From Paraspadella gotoi (taxonomy: Eukaryota > Chaetognatha), in the NCBI GenBank assembly GCA_051294375.1, contig CM119266.1, positions 2,541,551-2,605,550 of the forward strand: a DNA stretch of 64,000 nucleotides, given 5' to 3'. The notes beneath the pieces are model-generated. The model had not been told where the DNA came from. It searched no databases and saw only the letters and a program-made list of their open reading frames with translations. Shown here one piece after another: positions 61,450 through 64,000 of this stretch. Made by a program: the position numbers and the translations under genes. Numbering within the stretch: the first letter of the stretch is position 1; every line of letters starts with the position of its first letter.

Positions 61450-62021
61450 AGGAAATCTTCCGATTCTTTGTGACGGTGAGAATTCGTGAAAAGGACAACA
61501 ACAACAACAACGACAATAAAATGATGGAGACAAACGTGGTTTCGACGCTGAAGATTTTCCTCGTTTATTCTCGTCGGAGTCACTTCGTTGTCTTTTGTTC
61601 GAGCCACAATGCAAGTCTGACAATAAAAAATTATTTTGTTTTCATGAATAAAATATCTGGTTTAAATTAGAGAGAAGCGAAAGAGATTTAACCTTTTTAT
61701 TTCTTTTGTGAAACCCACTGCCATTACCATAATTATTACTACCTATTTCTACCTATTACCAATTTACCGCAGTTGATGATATTCATCTCCGCATTTTCCA
61801 ACAGCGAATATTAGATTTTGAAAATGAAATAAAATCAGGCCAATAATTTCTCGATCGAACCTGATCGAGAGCAATTCTGATTAAATCAGATCAGATTAAA
61901 AAATAAAATTAAAAAAAAAAGTATTGGAGATAATGTTTTAATAACATTAAATATTAAACTAAAAACCACCTTCTATACCACCTTTCTTTCTCCCTCCCCC
62001 CCACAAAAAAACACCCAACAG
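61009..62021. other. end of kinesin intron 1
   Basis: AT-rich sequence with an (ACG)n run at 61418-61448 and a CAACAA run near 61500. It ends in the acceptor CACCCAACAG at 62021. Confidence 0.6.
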
Positions 62022-62138
62022 GAGCCGAAAAAGTTTGCGTTCGATCACTCCTATTGGTCGCACGACTCCTTCGTGGAAGGAGAAGAAGGATACTTGAGTC
62101 CAGATGGAGCGGCGTCGCCTTACGCTGATCAGGAGAAG
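62022..62138 (+). CDS. kinesin-3 motor, coding exon 2
   Basis: 117 bases (39 codons, phase 0), acceptor AACAG and donor AAG|GTAAGT. It encodes EPKKFAFDHSYWSHDSF, the FxFDxxYWS motif of kinesin-3 motors, then an insert (EGEEGYLSPDGAASPY) and ADQEK. The insert after the YWSH motif is longer than in KIF1-type motors. A similar insert is, as I recall, found in KIF28-type proteins. Confidence 0.9.
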
Positions 62139-62186
62139 GTAAGTTTAGGAGAAGACGGGTCGGTCGGTCGTTCAGGTCTGTCTCTT

Positions 62187-62276
<90 letters not shown>

Positions 62277-62532
62277 ACTCTTTTGCTCTTTCTCTCTCTC
62301 TCTCCGTTTGGCTTAGTTGGTGTTATTCTTAGTATTTTAGTCATTGCCGAATGGTAAGTCACACGTTTCTTGAATCTTCTTCATGCTTGCCTTGTCACTT
62401 AACCATGCAGAACTTGGGTCCCGTGATCTGAAAGTGAATTCGGCACATTTCGTATATATATAATATTGAGTTGAGTTTTGCTTAATTTGACGAGGCTCCT
62501 CCACGCCCCTTTTCCCTCTTCTTCTCAAACAG
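62139..62532 (+). other. kinesin intron 2 with (CT)n tract
   Basis: 394-bp GT-AG intron. About 85 bp of it (62188-62272) is (TC)n. Confidence 0.85.
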
Positions 62533-62694
62533 GTCTTCAGCGACGTCGGCTCTGGCATCCTCGACAATTCCTGGGCCGGTTACAACTCGACCCTCTTCGC
62601 CTACGGACAGACAGGTTCGGGCAAGTCTTACTCCATCGTTGGCTACGGGAAGAACAGAGGAGTCGTCCCCATCTTTTGCGAGAGGCTGTTCAAG
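62533..62694 (+). CDS. kinesin-3 motor, coding exon 3 (P-loop)
   Basis: 162 bases (54 codons, phase 0), acceptor AACAG and donor AAG|GTGAGG. It encodes VFSDVGSGILDNSWAGYNST, then FAYGQTGSGKSYS with the Walker A motif GQTGSGKS (about residues 112-119 of the motor), then IVGYGKNRGVVPIFCERLF. The GYGxNRG(V/I)(V/I)P segment is what points to the KIF28/KLP-6 subfamily rather than KIF1. The nucleotide-binding loop is intact. Confidence 0.93.
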
Positions 62695-63138
62695 GTGAGG
62701 ACTGGGTAGGGGAAGGTGGGGATGGGCTTAGTGGCTGGAGAGGCGGTGGGTAGACTCAGGAAAAAACTAACCCCTAGTTTATTATGGTATGGCATAAGTG
62801 ACGCCCCTCAATCTCTAACCTTCTCTAGTTTAGATTTATCTTAAAATCAACCATTTAAGCTCTAACTTCCCTTCCCACTTTATCCCTAAACCTACCTCAA
62901 TTCTAAATCCCTAACACACGATTTCTTGATAGCTAAGAGCACGGTCTCCATCCTAGGTTACCTCTCGGTTAATCCAAAATTAGGCCCGTGAATTTGGACC
63001 GAAACACTATATGTTTAATATGTTTATATAGTAAACAAGATTGAATACCGAACACGGATTGAAAGACAGATAGATGGGGAAAAAGGTTTATTTCTAAATA
63101 CGGTGCAGCGTCTGAGTCTCGAACCTTCGACCTTCCAG
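62695..63138 (+). other. kinesin intron 3
   Basis: 444-bp GT-AG intron containing CCCTAA-like degenerate words. No repeats of note. Confidence 0.8.
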
Positions 63139-63286
63139 GGAATCGCGGAGAAGAAACCGAATTTGGGCGAAAACGAGGACCTGAAAGTGAAATTTTCGAT
63201 GTTGGAAATTTATTCGGAACAAGTCAGGGATTTGCTGAACCCAAAGGCGAACAAAGGAGGAGGGCTGAAGGTCAGGCAGCATCCAG
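63139..63286 (+). CDS. kinesin-3 motor, coding exon 4
   Basis: 148 bases, acceptor CTTCCAG and donor CCAG|GTGAGT, leaving phase 1. It encodes GIAEKKPNLGENEDLKVKFS, then MLEIYSEQVRDLLNPK, then GGGLKVRQHP, the conserved SxxEIYxExVRDLLNP core with the following LKVR strand. The rest of the motor (switch regions, forkhead-associated domain and tail) must lie beyond the window; I found no further exon before 64000. Confidence 0.92.

Positions 63287-64000
<714 letters not shown>

Noticed and set aside
61381-61600. ATG-initiated frame with (ACG)n and a GTGAGA site, considered as an alternative kinesin first exon
   Set aside because: The encoded Thr-repeat segment has no kinesin N-terminal motif. 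Exon 1 at 33279 already supplies the expected sequence in the right phase.

Overview
The window looks like a piece of an invertebrate animal genome. The reasons are a spliced kinesin gene with GT-AG introns, a CsRn1-type Ty3/gypsy retrotransposon, several tRNA-headed SINE families, a hAT-like DNA transposon, and a very heavy load of (GA)n/(CT)n and other simple repeats. Such repeat density fits a crustacean such as a penaeid shrimp, but the species call is only an inference. Eight runs of N and many single-base indels between repeat copies show a long-read draft assembly with residual errors. No bacterial-type operons, CRISPR arrays or convincing functional tRNA/rRNA genes are seen.

Layout. 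1-9.5 kb: no supportable gene; degenerate CT-rich satellites (1160-2500, 3438-3620), a noisy direct repeat, GC islands and AT-rich sequence. 9.5-15.85 kb: an essentially complete LTR retrotransposon on the minus strand, with gag and pol joined by a candidate -1 frameshift site (GGGAAAC) and LTRs that differ only by indels. 16-20.3 kb: AT-rich DNA studded with tRNA-derived SINEs. 20.6-30.4 kb: a tandem duplication of a microsatellite-rich unit with several N gaps; the second copy carries a 3.85 kb hAT-like element with an 8-bp target duplication, and the first copy keeps the empty site. 30.4-33.2 kb: sequence upstream of the kinesin.

33.3-63.3 kb: the first four recognisable coding exons of a kinesin-3 family motor (KIF28/KLP-6-like). 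Intron 1 is about 28.6 kb and holds a giant imperfect palindrome with arms of about 8.4 kb (37.23-45.6 kb and 45.8-58.1 kb). The left arm carries an intact two-exon gene predicted to encode a 1211-residue HEPN-NACHT-kelch protein: an N-terminal HEPN domain with the RNase-type RNEVAH motif, a P-loop NTPase, and a C-terminal kelch-like propeller. This layout resembles animal NLR-type or STAND innate-immune receptors. The right arm carries a frameshift-riddled mirror copy of the gene and has been split by a 3.6 kb LTR element. The remaining flanks are simple repeats.

How the parts relate. The kinesin gene is the host locus, and the HEPN-NACHT-kelch gene is nested in its first intron on the same strand. 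Because the intron holds sense and antisense copies of the gene, a kinesin pre-mRNA could fold into a long hairpin. That would be a possible source of small RNAs against the immune-like gene, provided the palindrome is real. The intact gene, the palindrome and the frameshift-linked retrotransposon are the points most worth checking.
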